A stretch of DNA of 64,000 nucleotides from Burkholderia sp. WSM2232 (GTDB taxonomy: Bacteria; Pseudomonadota; Gammaproteobacteria; Burkholderiales; Burkholderiaceae), in the NCBI RefSeq assembly GCF_000472545.1, contig NZ_AWZV01000003.1, positions 130,608 through 194,607 of the forward strand. Direction: 5' to 3'. The position numbers were made by a program, and so were the translations under genes. Positions within the stretch are counted from its first letter, which is position 1, and every line of letters begins with the position of its first letter. Shown piece by piece: positions 41,425 to 50,288 of the stretch. Below the pieces are notes generated by a model, which ran no database searches, had not been told where the DNA came from, and was given only the letters and a program-made list of their open reading frames with translations.

Positions 41425-41579
41425 GATTGTCTCCTCCTCTGGAGGCTCGAGCGTTGTGCTCTTGTGAATGCGGCAGAGTGCGAAGCGCGCCGCAGCCGCC
41501 GTATGTGGGCCGTTTCTTTTCTGGCCGGCGGGCGGGCGGCGCGGCGCGAAAACTTTCGCGCAGTGAAGGCTTGCGCCGC

Positions 41580-42701
41580 TTACGCGGCGTTGCCCAAGGG
41601 CATTCCTTTCGAGGCGTTCGCGCTGTTCGCTGCGGCTTGTTCGATGAACGCGCAAACCGCAGCGGTTACCTGTGCGGTGGTCGCTGTGCCGCCCAGGTCG
41701 CCCGTATGCAGCGATTTATCGGCGGTCACCGTTTCCACTGCCTGCATCACGCGGTTCGCCGCATCGACTTCGCCGAGATGCTCGAGCAGCATCACGACCG
41801 ACCAGAACGTGCCCACCGGATTCGCGAGTCCCTTGCCCATGATGTCGAACGCGGAGCCGTGGATCGGCTCGAACATCGAAGGAAAGCGCCGTTCCGGGTC
41901 GATATTGCCGGTCGGCGCAATGCCGAGGCTGCCGGCAAGCGCGGCTGCCAGATCGCTGAGAATATCGGCGTGCAGGTTGGTCGCGACGATGGTGTCGAGG
42001 CTGGCGGGACGGTTGATCATGCGCGCGGTCGACGCGTCCACCAGTTCCTTGTCCCATGTGACGTCGGGGAATTCCTTCGAGACCTGTAGTGCGATTTCGT
42101 CCCACATCACCATGGCGTGACGTTGTGCGTTGCTCTTGGTGATGACAGTCAGCAGCTTGCGCGGACGCGATTGCGCGAGCCGGAACGCGAAGCGCATGAT
42201 GCGTTCGACGCCGGCGCGGGTCATGATCGACACGTCCGTTGCGGCTTCGATTGGATGGCCCTGGTGAACGCGGCCGCCCACGCCGGAGTACTCGCCCTCC
42301 GAGTTCTCGCGCACGATCACCCAGTTCAAATCCTCGGGTTTGCAGCGCTTTAGCGGTGCGTCGATGCCCGGCAGGATGCGCGTGGGGCGCACGTTCGCGT
42401 ACTGGTCGAAACCCTGGCAGATCTTCAGACGAAGGCCCCACAGCGTGACGTGATCGGCAATGTGCGGATCGCCCGCTGAGCCGAACAGAATCGCATCCTT
42501 GTCGCGGATCGCATCCAGTCCGTCCGCCGGCATCATCACGCCGTGCTTGCGGTAATAGTCGCCGCCCCAGTCGAAATTTTCGAATTCGAATGCGAACGAC
42601 TGCGTGGTTCTCGCCAGCGCTTCGAGAACCTGGGCGCCGGCCGGCACCACCTCTTTGCCGATACCGTCGCCGGGAATGGTAGCGATGCGATAGGTCTTCA
42701 T
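41580..42701 (-). CDS. ttuC: tartrate/D-malate-type decarboxylating dehydrogenase (TtuC-like)
   Basis: The 373-residue protein belongs to the isocitrate/isopropylmalate dehydrogenase superfamily (IATIPGDGIGKEVVP at the start). WGLRLKICQGFDQYANVRPT and VIVRENSEGEYSGVGG are characteristic of tartrate/malate dehydrogenases, and NLHADILSDLAAALAGSLGI with EPIHGSAFDIMGKG holds the metal and NAD contacts. It uses NAD and a divalent metal. L-tartrate, meso-tartrate and D-malate are the known substrates; which one is used here is not decided by sequence. The start at 42701 has GGAGAC upstream. It is divergent from the LysR gene at 42811. Confidence 0.9.
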   Translation of the reverse strand: MKTYRIATIPGDGIGKEVVPAGAQVLEALARTTQSFAFEFENFDWGGDYYRKHGVMMPADGLDAIRDKDAILFGSAGDPHIADHVTLWGLRLKICQGFDQYANVRPTRILPGIDAPLKRCKPEDLNWVIVRENSEGEYSGVGGRVHQGHPIEAATDVSIMTRAGVERIMRFAFRLAQSRPRKLLTVITKSNAQRHAMVMWDEIALQVSKEFPDVTWDKELVDASTARMINRPASLDTIVATNLHADILSDLAAALAGSLGIAPTGNIDPERRFPSMFEPIHGSAFDIMGKGLANPVGTFWSVVMLLEHLGEVDAANRVMQAVETVTADKSLHTGDLGGTATTAQVTAAVCAFIEQAAANSANASKGMPLGNAA

Positions 42702-42810
42702 GCTGCGTCTCCGGAAATGTTGTGCGATTGCGACGACTGTACGCACATCTGCGCGCAAAAACCGGTGCTAGACTCAAAGCATCTTTAACTTCAATTCATA
42801 AGTGCAGCCC

Positions 42811-43725
42811 ATGCCAGATACCGTCCAGCCAGCCGATTTGAGCTTTTTCTCGACGCTGGCGGCATCCGGCAGCCTGAGCGCGGCGGCGCGCGAACTGGGT
42901 TTGACGGCGGCGGCCGTGAGCAAGCGGCTCACTCAAATGGAGAGCCGCGCGGGCGTCGCGCTCGTCAACCGCACGACGCGCCGCATGATGCTCACGCCCG
43001 AAGGCGACTTGTATCTGCAGCATGCGCGCAGGATTCTCGACGAGATCGACGAACTCGCCGAGTTGCTCGGTTCGGCGAAGAAGAGCCCCAAGGGACTGCT
43101 GCGCGTGAATGCCACGCTCGGCTTTGGGCGCAGCCATGTCGGGCCCGCCATTTCGCGCTTTGTCGCAAAGTATCCGCAGGTATCGGTGCAGCTTCAGTTG
43201 TCGGTCACGCCGCCGCCGCTCACGGACGATACGTTCGACGTTTGCATCCGTTTTGGCGAGCCGCCCGATACGCGCGTAATCGCGCGGCGCCTCGCGGGCA
43301 ACCGGCGTTTGTTGTGCGCGGCGCCTTCATACATCGCTTCGCACGGCATGCCGATGACGCCGCACGATCTCACGCGGCACAACTGCATCGGCATTCGTCA
43401 GGGCGACGAGGCATATGGCGTGTGGCGTCTGACTTCGGGCAAGGGTGCGTCGCAGAAGACCGAAGCGGTGCGCATCAAAGGCACGCTGACCACGAACGAC
43501 GGCGAGATAGCGGTGAAGTGGGCGCTCGAAGGGCACGGCATTCTGTTGCGCGCGGAGTGGGATATCAAACAGTACCTGGCCGATGGCTCGCTCGTGGTCG
43601 TGCTGCCCGGTTATGACACGCCGAATGCGGACATCTTCGCCGTTTACTCGCAACGGCATCAGATGTCGAACCGCATTCGTGCGTTCGTGGATTTTGTCGC
43701 GCGGGATCTGGCGGAGGTGGGGTGA
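42811..43725 (+). CDS. LysR-type regulator, probable regulator of the tartrate unit
   Basis: ATG 42811 gives 304 residues (GTG 42802 is in frame). The winged helix is FFSTLAASGSLSAAARELGL and VSKRLTQMESRAGVALVNRT; the effector domain starts with LLRVNATLGFGRSHVGPAIS. It resembles the DmlR/TtuA group that controls D-malate or tartrate use. It is divergent from the ttuC-like gene, 109 bases apart, which is the expected position for its operator. Confidence 0.88.
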   Translation: MPDTVQPADLSFFSTLAASGSLSAAARELGLTAAAVSKRLTQMESRAGVALVNRTTRRMMLTPEGDLYLQHARRILDEIDELAELLGSAKKSPKGLLRVNATLGFGRSHVGPAISRFVAKYPQVSVQLQLSVTPPPLTDDTFDVCIRFGEPPDTRVIARRLAGNRRLLCAAPSYIASHGMPMTPHDLTRHNCIGIRQGDEAYGVWRLTSGKGASQKTEAVRIKGTLTTNDGEIAVKWALEGHGILLRAEWDIKQYLADGSLVVVLPGYDTPNADIFAVYSQRHQMSNRIRAFVDFVARDLAEVG

Positions 43726-43777
43726 CCCAGTGTCGCCTGTATTGATTGGCACAGTACTACTGCATGGAGGCGCAACT

Positions 43778-44161
43778 GTGAACGTGCAACTGAACCATAC
43801 TATCGTCTGGTGCCGCGACAAGCAGGCGTCGACCCGGTTTCTTCAGGATATTCTCGATCTGCCGGCTCCCGTTCCATTCGGAGAAATGCTGGTCGTGCAG
43901 ATGGCCAATGACGTGTCGCTGGATTTTTTCGACAGCGATGAACCGATTTCCTCGCAGCACTACGCGTTTCTGATCGGCGACGAAGAATTCGAGCGGGCGT
44001 TCGTGCGCATTCGCGAGCGAGGCATTCAGTATTGGGCCGACCCCGGCAAACAACGCGCGGGCGAAACGTATTTGCACAACGGCGGCCGCGGGCTTTACTT
44101 CGACGACCCGGACGGTCATTTGCTGGAGTTGATGACGCGGCCTTATGCAGTGGGCGGCTAG
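43778..44161 (+). CDS. VOC (glyoxalase/bleomycin resistance-like) family protein
   Basis: GTG 43778 has GGAGG seven bases upstream and gives 127 residues. The paired beta-alpha-beta-beta-beta modules are visible: LNHTIVWCRDKQASTRFLQD and GGRGLYFDDPDGHLLELMT. The C-terminal Glu (LLELM) and the His near the start could bind a metal, as in glyoxalase-fold dioxygenases and isomerases. The substrate cannot be told. The longer open frame from 43583 overlaps the LysR gene and was not used. Confidence 0.87.
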   Translation: MNVQLNHTIVWCRDKQASTRFLQDILDLPAPVPFGEMLVVQMANDVSLDFFDSDEPISSQHYAFLIGDEEFERAFVRIRERGIQYWADPGKQRAGETYLHNGGRGLYFDDPDGHLLELMTRPYAVGG

Positions 44162-44282
44162 CTTTGCCGCAGCGGGCAGAATGTGCGCGATTCCAGCGCA
44201 AAGCGACCAGGCGCACCACGATTGCGCTGCTTATACTGCATGTTCCGATTTCATCAACCGTTTCCAGGCAAGAGCGTCGGCC

Positions 44283-44897
44283 ATGACATTCACGGTGAAA
44301 AGCGTAGAGCAACTGGAGCAGATTTACGGCGAGCCGCACGAGCGCGCCGTGTGGAAGGAAATTGACTGCCTCAACAGCGACTATCAGGCGTTCGTGCGCG
44401 CTTCGCCTTTCGCGGTGCTGTCTTCCGTGGGCGCGGGTGGCACCGATTGCTCGCCGAAAGGCGATGCGGCCGGCTTCGTTCAGGTATTGGACGAGCGCAC
44501 GCTAGCGTTGCCGGACAGGCCGGGCAATAACCGCATCGACAGTTTGAAGAACATCGTGACTGATCCGCGCGTCTCTTTGCTGTTCCTGGTGCCGGGCGTT
44601 GGCGAGACGTTGCGGGTGAATGGGCGTGCGGAGATTTCCATCGACCCTGAGCTGCTCGAGCGGTTCGAAGTCCGCGGAAAATTGCCGCGTACGGTGCTCA
44701 TTGTGCATGTCGAGGCGGCATATTTTCACTGCTCGAAGGCACTGGTGCGCTCCGCGCTGTGGGACCCGCAAAAGCAGGCTGACCGCGCGAGTTTGCCGAG
44801 CGCAGGCGATATGCACAGGCGTCTGAGCGGAGGCACGTTCGATGGCGCACAGTACGATAAGGAGGCGCCGGAGCGGGTCATGAAGGGGCTTTATTGA
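44283..44897 (+). CDS. FMN-binding pyridoxamine 5'-phosphate oxidase-like protein
   Basis: The 204-residue protein shows a split-barrel flavin fold: FAVLSSVGAGGTDCSPKGD, FVQVLDERTLALPDRPGNNR, VSLLFLVPGVGETLRVNGRA, and AYFHCSKALVRSALWDP near the end. This is the pattern of the MSMEG_1061-type pyridoxamine phosphate oxidase family, usually FMN-linked reductases of unknown substrate. A convergent hairpin terminator follows at 44961. Confidence 0.85.
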   Translation: MTFTVKSVEQLEQIYGEPHERAVWKEIDCLNSDYQAFVRASPFAVLSSVGAGGTDCSPKGDAAGFVQVLDERTLALPDRPGNNRIDSLKNIVTDPRVSLLFLVPGVGETLRVNGRAEISIDPELLERFEVRGKLPRTVLIVHVEAAYFHCSKALVRSALWDPQKQADRASLPSAGDMHRRLSGGTFDGAQYDKEAPERVMKGLY

Positions 44898-44960
44898 GCG
44901 ATAGCGAGCAAACCTGCCCGAGGCCGCAGTCGCAGCCGCAGCCGCAGAGAACGTAAACGA

Positions 44961-44987
44961 AAATGCCCCTGAAAAACAGGGGCATTT
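44961..44987. terminator. bidirectional hairpin terminator
   Basis: AAATGCCCCTG at 44961-44971 pairs exactly with CAGGGGCATTT at 44977-44987, leaving a five-base AAAAA loop. A-rich and T-rich flanks on both sides suit termination of the rightward FMN-protein gene and the leftward porin gene. Confidence 0.85.
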
Positions 44988-45040
44988 GTACAGGTCACGC
45001 TGTCTACAGCACAAACCCTGGCGGGTTCTGAACGCCGCGT

Positions 45041-46204
45041 TTAGAACTTGTGGCGAATGCCCACGCGGAACGCCAGCTGATTGTCCGCGCCGGTGCCCGA
45101 CGTGTTGAAGTAGCTGGTGCTCGAACCGATCTGCGCCTGCAGATCCTGCGTGCCGTTGCGGCCTGCTGCAATCTGATAGATGCCGAGCGCGTAGACGTCG
45201 GTGCGCTTGCTCAGCGCATAGTCGACGCTCAGGTCGACCTGGTTCCAATGGCCGCGGTTGGCGTTGCTCAGGTGCATGTAGGTGTAGCCCGCGCCTGCCG
45301 TCAGCGCCGGCGTGAACGCGTACTTGGCGCCCGCTTCATACGCAGCGAACGTGGTCGCGCCGCCCGTGATCGGTGCAAGGCGCGTGTTCGTGTACAACGC
45401 CCACAGCGTGGCCGCTGCAATCGTGTAACGGCCGCCCACGCCGAACGTGCGCAGATCGCGGATGTTGCCCGTCGTCACGTTCGCGATGGTCGTCGAGAAT
45501 GCGGGAGTAGCCTGGCTCGGGTAGTGGATGTCCGTGTATGCCGCGCCCACGCCGAACGGGCCGTTCGCGTAGTTCACACCAAAGCTGTACGCACGCGACG
45601 AACCCGCGACCGGCGCAGCGGTCGTACCCGATGCCGGTGCGCCTGCGAATGCGCCCGCCTGGTTCGAGAAGCCGTACATTGCGCCGAAAGTCAGGCCCGC
45701 GAAATTCGCGCTGCTGAACTTGACCGAATTGTTGATGCGGCTCGACGTCAACTGGTCGATGTCGTTGATGTGATAGGCGTAGTTGCCTGCAACGGTTTGA
45801 CCGCCGGTCGAATACGCGCCGCCGAGGTAATCGGTCGAGAACGAGTATTGACGGCCGAACGTCAGCGAGCCGACGTTGTTTTGCGACAGGCCCACATACG
45901 CCTGACGGCCGAACAGCGCGCCGCCCTGGCCGAGCGTGCCGTTACCGCTGTTAAAGCCGTTTTCCAGCACGAACAGCGCCTTCAGACCGTTGCCGAGGTC
46001 TTCCGTGCCGCGCAGGCCCCAACGGCTGCCTTGAGCAACGCCGTCGTCGTACTTGAAGAGATTGTCGTGACCCGTGGTGGTCTTTGAGTTGTTGACATAG
46101 CTGATGCCGGCGTCGATCACGCCATACAGCGAGACGCTGCTTTGTGCATGTGCTGCGCTTGCGAAGACTGCGAGGGTAGCGGCGGTCAATAGTTTCTTGT
46201 TCAA
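45041..46204 (-). CDS. outer-membrane porin (Gram-negative type 1)
   Basis: The 387-residue protein has the signal peptide KLLTAATLAVFASAAHAQ and the conserved start SSVSLYGVIDAGISYVNN. Alternating beta-strand patterns run through it, with WGLRGTEDLGNGLKALFVLE and FGRQAYVGLSQNNVGSLTFG, and it ends in phenylalanine (GIRHKF), the signal for outer-membrane insertion. It should form a trimeric 16-stranded diffusion pore, as OpcP and similar porins of Burkholderia do. It is monocistronic with a terminator downstream. Confidence 0.94.
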   Translation of the reverse strand: MNKKLLTAATLAVFASAAHAQSSVSLYGVIDAGISYVNNSKTTTGHDNLFKYDDGVAQGSRWGLRGTEDLGNGLKALFVLENGFNSGNGTLGQGGALFGRQAYVGLSQNNVGSLTFGRQYSFSTDYLGGAYSTGGQTVAGNYAYHINDIDQLTSSRINNSVKFSSANFAGLTFGAMYGFSNQAGAFAGAPASGTTAAPVAGSSRAYSFGVNYANGPFGVGAAYTDIHYPSQATPAFSTTIANVTTGNIRDLRTFGVGGRYTIAAATLWALYTNTRLAPITGGATTFAAYEAGAKYAFTPALTAGAGYTYMHLSNANRGHWNQVDLSVDYALSKRTDVYALGIYQIAAGRNGTQDLQAQIGSSTSYFNTSGTGADNQLAFRVGIRHKF

Positions 46205-46509
46205 AACGTTCTCCGATTAAAAATTAAGCGATCGCGGCGCCATGCTCTTTGGCAAGGTCGCGCGATGGCCGGAAATTTAAGGGAACGCTGGGTAAGGCAT
46301 ATGACAGGCACATTCATTTTTAGATGTGTCGCGCATACGCCACAGTCCAGTTAATGCGGCGAATCATTGCGCGGCATTGAGCGCTGCCTCGCGTGCATAA
46401 GCTTTTTCTGCTTCGCCGATATAAGCCTGTGAAAAACGATTGGTTTCAGAGCGCCGCCGCCGCGTGCGACGATGCGCGCCTGTCAATCCAACCGTTTATG
46501 GGGAAATGC
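46205..46509. other. divergent leader region of porin and NlpA-family gene
   Basis: This 305-base interval must hold the promoters of the porin (leftward) and the binding protein (rightward). It is more A/T-rich than the flanking genes near 46205-46330. No confident promoter boxes or operators were identified, and no RNA gene was recognised. Confidence 0.5.
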
Positions 46510-47325
46510 ATGCAACGCCGGATCATCATCAGGAATCTGCTTGCCGTGGCGAGCGCCGCCGCTCTTTCGTTGACGACAACGTTTGCACATGCCGACGGCA
46601 AGCAGCTCAAGGTCGGCACGATGAGCGGCCCGGACGCGCAAATCTGGTCGGTCGTGACAAAGGTGGCGGCGCGCGAAGGGCTGAACCTCAAAGTGATCGA
46701 ATTCAACGACTACGTGCAGCCGAACGCCGCATTGGATGCAGGCGATCTCGACGCCAACGGCTTTCAGCATCAGCCGTTTCTCGATAGCCAGATCAGGCAG
46801 CGCGGCTACAAGATTGTCAATGTCGGGCTGACGTATGTGTCGCCCATGGGCTTCTATTCGAAGAAACTCAAATCGCTGAAAGATCTGCCGGAGGGCGCGA
46901 AGGTGGGCATTCAGAACGATCCCTCGAACGGAAACCGCGCGTTGCTGCTGCTGCAGAAGTACGGCGTGATCCGGCTGAAGCCGGGCGTCGGCACGAACGG
47001 CGTCAATGCGACACCGCTCGACGTGGCCGAAAATCCGAAGAAGATCAAACTGGTCGAGCTGGACGCCGCGCAACTGCCGCGTGCGCTGGGTGACCTGGAC
47101 GCGGCATCCATCAATACCGACTATGCCGTGAAGGCGGGACTGCAGCCGACTAAAGACGCGATTGCAATCGAAGACCTGAAAGGGCCTTACGCGAACCTGA
47201 TCGCCGTGCGCGATCAGGACCGCAACCAGCCGTGGGTGAAAAAACTGGTTGCCGCGTACGAGTCCGATGAAGTGCGCAAGTTCATCGACACGCAGTTCAA
47301 GGGCGCGATTGTTCCCGCGTTCTGA
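46510..47325 (+). CDS. NlpA/MetQ-family substrate-binding protein without lipobox
   Basis: ATG 46510 has GGGGAAA upstream and gives 271 residues. The signal peptide (NLLAVASAAALSLTTTFAHA) ends in AHA, with no cysteine for lipid attachment, unlike classical MetQ. The mature part carries the family pattern LKVGTMSGPDAQIWSVV, EFNDYVQPNAALDAGDLDAN, FQHQPFLD and VSPMGFYSKKLKSLKDLP. The relatives bind methionine for the MetNI importer. No metN or metI gene is nearby, so it must use a distant permease or have another ligand. A terminator follows. Confidence 0.87.
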   Translation: MQRRIIIRNLLAVASAAALSLTTTFAHADGKQLKVGTMSGPDAQIWSVVTKVAAREGLNLKVIEFNDYVQPNAALDAGDLDANGFQHQPFLDSQIRQRGYKIVNVGLTYVSPMGFYSKKLKSLKDLPEGAKVGIQNDPSNGNRALLLLQKYGVIRLKPGVGTNGVNATPLDVAENPKKIKLVELDAAQLPRALGDLDAASINTDYAVKAGLQPTKDAIAIEDLKGPYANLIAVRDQDRNQPWVKKLVAAYESDEVRKFIDTQFKGAIVPAF

Positions 47326-47368
47326 TGCTTCGCTTTGACGCTTCGTTCTGACGCGAAGCGAGTGCGGA

Positions 47369-47396
47369 AGGCGCCCTTACGGCGCCTCCTTTATTT
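47369..47396 (+). terminator. rho-independent terminator after the NlpA-family gene
   Basis: AGGCGCC at 47369-47375 pairs with GGCGCCT at 47381-47387 around a CTTAC loop, followed by CCTTTATTT. It ends the rightward transcript just before the convergent AstE-like gene. Confidence 0.8.
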
Positions 47397-47408
47397 GCTG
47401 CGGCCCAA

Positions 47409-48524
47409 TCAATTGCTCAGCAGCGAGCCGCTGCGAAACGCGGTTGCGCCTGCAATGCGTGCGAACTCAATGCCGGCGGTGGCAAAGCGCGTCAGGTGCC
47501 GCGCGTACAGCACGCCGGCCACGCTGCTCTTTAACGTGACGACGCGGTCGGTCAGCGGATCGACAATGTCGGCGATTTCAGTGCCTGCGTCGATCCATGT
47601 ACCCACTTCACAGCGATACACCAGCACACCGCTGATGGGCGCCACGATCGGCTCCGCGCCGGCGAGCGGCGTGGCCGCGAATTCGAGCGGCGGCAAGGGC
47701 GCCGCCGTACCCTCGATCACGCCACGCCCGGTCAGATATTCGATGATCGCCTGGGCGTCGCGCTCGGCGTACTCGTAGGACACCTCGCGCTGGCCGCGCA
47801 ATTCGATGGTGACCGAAATGGAGCCGTTCGGAATGGGGAAACGTTCGCCGAAACGGCCGCGCAGATCCGACCAGCAGAAGCTGTGAATTTCGTCGAACGG
47901 ATTGCCGACGGAGTTCAGCGCGAGCAGCGACGCCTTTGCTTCGAGGTAACGCGCAAGCGGCTCCACCTCCGGCCACAGGTCCGGATTCGTGTACAGGTGC
48001 ATGGCGGCTTCCCAGTCGCAATGCAGATCGAGCACCACGTCCGCGTCGTACGAGAGCTTTTGCAGCGCGAGACGCTGCGATTCGAGTTCTGTCGCGGGCT
48101 GTTGCGCTTCGAGAGCCTCGCGCATCGCCGTGCGGATCGCCGTGCGGTTTGCGTCGACGTTATCGGTGAGGCGCTCCTCGATAACCGGCAACACCAGCGC
48201 GGACAGATCGTGGAAATTGCGGTTGAAGTTCTGCGCGGTGTTGGTTTCGAAGCGCCCCGTCAGGTGCCCGAGGAAGTGCTGGTTCAGGCCGATCGGGTTC
48301 GCTACCGGCACGATCACGACTTCGCCGCGCAGCTTGCCGGCAGCTTCGAGCGAGGCGAGCTTGCGACGCAGTGCCCACGAAACGAGCATGCCCGGCAGTT
48401 CGTCGGCATGCAGGGACGACTGGATATAAATCTTTTGTCCGCCGGCCGGACCGTAATGAAAACTGGTCAGGCTGCGGGCGGTCCCGAGTGTCGGGGCAAT
48501 CAGCGGATGGGATTGGGTTTGCAT
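47409..48524 (-). CDS. succinylglutamate desuccinylase/aspartoacylase (AstE-like) family hydrolase
   Basis: The 371-residue protein is an M14-type zinc hydrolase. SSLHADELPGMLVSW holds the HxxE zinc pair, VVLDLHCDWEAAMHLYTN the third ligand, and PNGSISVTIELRGQ the catalytic glutamate. The C-terminal 80 residues form a biotinyl-like barrel (PISGVLVYRCEVGTWIDAG) often present in this group. It would split an N-acyl amino acid or amide. It is monocistronic on the minus strand, convergent with the NlpA-family gene, and its specificity is not clear. Confidence 0.87.
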   Translation of the reverse strand: MQTQSHPLIAPTLGTARSLTSFHYGPAGGQKIYIQSSLHADELPGMLVSWALRRKLASLEAAGKLRGEVVIVPVANPIGLNQHFLGHLTGRFETNTAQNFNRNFHDLSALVLPVIEERLTDNVDANRTAIRTAMREALEAQQPATELESQRLALQKLSYDADVVLDLHCDWEAAMHLYTNPDLWPEVEPLARYLEAKASLLALNSVGNPFDEIHSFCWSDLRGRFGERFPIPNGSISVTIELRGQREVSYEYAERDAQAIIEYLTGRGVIEGTAAPLPPLEFAATPLAGAEPIVAPISGVLVYRCEVGTWIDAGTEIADIVDPLTDRVVTLKSSVAGVLYARHLTRFATAGIEFARIAGATAFRSGSLLSN

Positions 48525-48788
48525 GGTTGTCGATTTCGCGGGGAAGGCGGCGCGCCGCTATGTCGTTGATTACAGGGAGAAGCTTGCAGGGCGCGAGGCG
48601 CCGGCGGCACAAACTGGCGGCAGACCCGCGGCACCTCGATCGCACGATCTTAGCCGATACGGCGATGCGCGTGTTTGCCCGGCGCAAAGCGGGGCGCAAA
48701 GCGGGGCGAAAGCGCGGCAATAGCGCGGCAATAGCGTGGCACCAGGCAGAACACCAGGCAGATCATCAGGCAGATCATCAGGCAGGCA

Positions 48789-48825
48789 CAAAACAAAACG
48801 GGCTCCGCGTGTGGCGGAGCCCGTT
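48789..48825 (-). terminator. rho-independent terminator after the amino-acid binding protein gene
   Basis: On the minus strand AACGGGCTCCGC pairs with GCGGAGCCCGTT (48797-48825) around a short loop and is followed by TTTTGTTTTG. This ends the transcript of the binding protein gene that stops at 48887. Confidence 0.85.
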
Positions 48826-48886
48826 CCGGGGCCGTTCAGCGCGCCGCTAGACGCGTGGCGGGCGCGTGGACGTGGAGTCCGGCGTA

Positions 48887-49669
48887 TTAGCTGCCGTACA
48901 CGTCGAAGTCGAAGTACTTCTTCTCGAGCTTCTTGTACGTGCCGTCCTTGATGATGTCGGCGATGGCCTTGTCCACCTTCGCCTTCAGGTCCGTATCTTC
49001 CTTGCGCATGCCGATACCCGCGCCGTTGCCGAGAATCTTCGGATCGTCCAGGTTTTTGCCGACGAAGTCGAAGCCTGCGCCGCGCGGCGTTTTCAGGAAG
49101 CCGATTTCAGCTTGCACGGCGTCCTGCAGCGCTGCGTCGAGGCGACCCGACAGCAAGTCCGCGTACACCTGGTCCTGGTTCTGATACGGCACGACCTTGG
49201 TGCCCTTCGGTTCCCAGTAAGCCTTCGCGTAGGTTTCCTGGATCGTGCCCTGTTCGACGCCGACCGTCTTGCCTTTCAGCGATTCAGCCGTCGGCAGGAT
49301 GCCCGAACCCTTCTTCGCGACGAGGCGCGTCGGCGTGTTGAACAGCTTCGACGAGAAGGCGATCTGTTCGGCGCGTTGCGGCGTCATGGACATCGACGAC
49401 AGCACGCCGTCGAACTTCTTGGCCTTCAGCGCCGGAATCATGCCGTCGAAGTCGTTTTCCACCCACACGCACTTGGCTTTCAGGCGCGCGCAAATTTCGT
49501 TGCCGAGGTCGATATCGAAGCCAACGAGCTTGCCGTCGGAGCCTTTGGACTCGAACGGGGGATAGCTGGCATCGACGCCGAAACGGATGGTGGACCAATC
49601 TTTAGCGTGTGCGCCAATCGAGACGGTGGCAAGCAGAGCAACCGTCAAAGCCGCTAGCAGTTTTTTCAC
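48887..49669 (-). CDS. periplasmic basic-amino-acid binding protein (ArgT/HisJ family)
   Basis: The 260-residue protein has the signal peptide KKLLAALTVALLATVSIGAHA and the family-3 solute-binding pattern IRFGVDASYPPFESKGSDGK, LVGFDIDLGNEICARL, DFDGMIPALKAKKFDGVLSS and MSMTPQRAEQIAFS. These match lysine/arginine/ornithine or histidine receptors. No ABC permease or ATPase gene adjoins it, and a terminator follows directly, so it is expressed alone and must share a distant transporter. Confidence 0.92.
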   Translation of the reverse strand: MKKLLAALTVALLATVSIGAHAKDWSTIRFGVDASYPPFESKGSDGKLVGFDIDLGNEICARLKAKCVWVENDFDGMIPALKAKKFDGVLSSMSMTPQRAEQIAFSSKLFNTPTRLVAKKGSGILPTAESLKGKTVGVEQGTIQETYAKAYWEPKGTKVVPYQNQDQVYADLLSGRLDAALQDAVQAEIGFLKTPRGAGFDFVGKNLDDPKILGNGAGIGMRKEDTDLKAKVDKAIADIIKDGTYKKLEKKYFDFDVYGS

Positions 49670-50288
49670 TGTTTAACTCCTCGGTGTAGTTCAAATACTC
49701 CCACATGCGGTTGTGCCGCTGGCGGGAAACCCGGCGCGACTCACGACCGGGCCTGGGTTGAAGCTGCCGGCCGGGGCGGCCAGCAACGCGCGCCAAGCTT
49801 ATCAGTTCAAAAAGATTGGGTAGTTAGTGAAACACCGGATGGCGGACGACGGACGCCTCTAAAACAAAGGCGCTCCTGCCTGCTTGCCGCCGCAGGCGAT
49901 GTATGCCGCATCAATATGCCGCCATCGACGCAGGACGTTATGCCGCATTCCATCATGCTGTGATACCACCCTGAATACGAATCGTTAAATAGTGTTTGCG
50001 TTGGCAGCGTCTATTTAATTCATCGCAAGATTAAAGAAAGTTAAAGTGCGTGCCGTTAAGACGTGATGATTGCTCGCCGTGTCCCGCCTAGGCCGAGTTA
50101 TTTCTGGGCATTCAGGCAGTAAGGAAACCAAAAACATATTGCTTGGCGCTATCATCGTTGCTCCTCTCGTTCGCCATGCGGCGCAAAAACACAGCAGTCC
50201 TGTCTGAGGAAACGTTCTCCGGTATTCATTCGCGATTCATTACGCGGACATAGGCTCGCCCGAACTGCCTTCTGCTCAACGGTGTTGT
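49670..50288. other. 619-base intergenic region between two divergent binding-protein genes
   Basis: It contains the promoter and leader of the leftward amino-acid binding protein and, on the right, of the PotD-like/GGDEF unit. The stretch 49975-50045 is unusually A/T-rich for this genome (AATCGTTAAATAG, TTAATTCATCGCAAG, AAAGAAAGTTAAAG), as promoter regions often are. No gene, RNA or clear operator was recognised. Confidence 0.5.
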
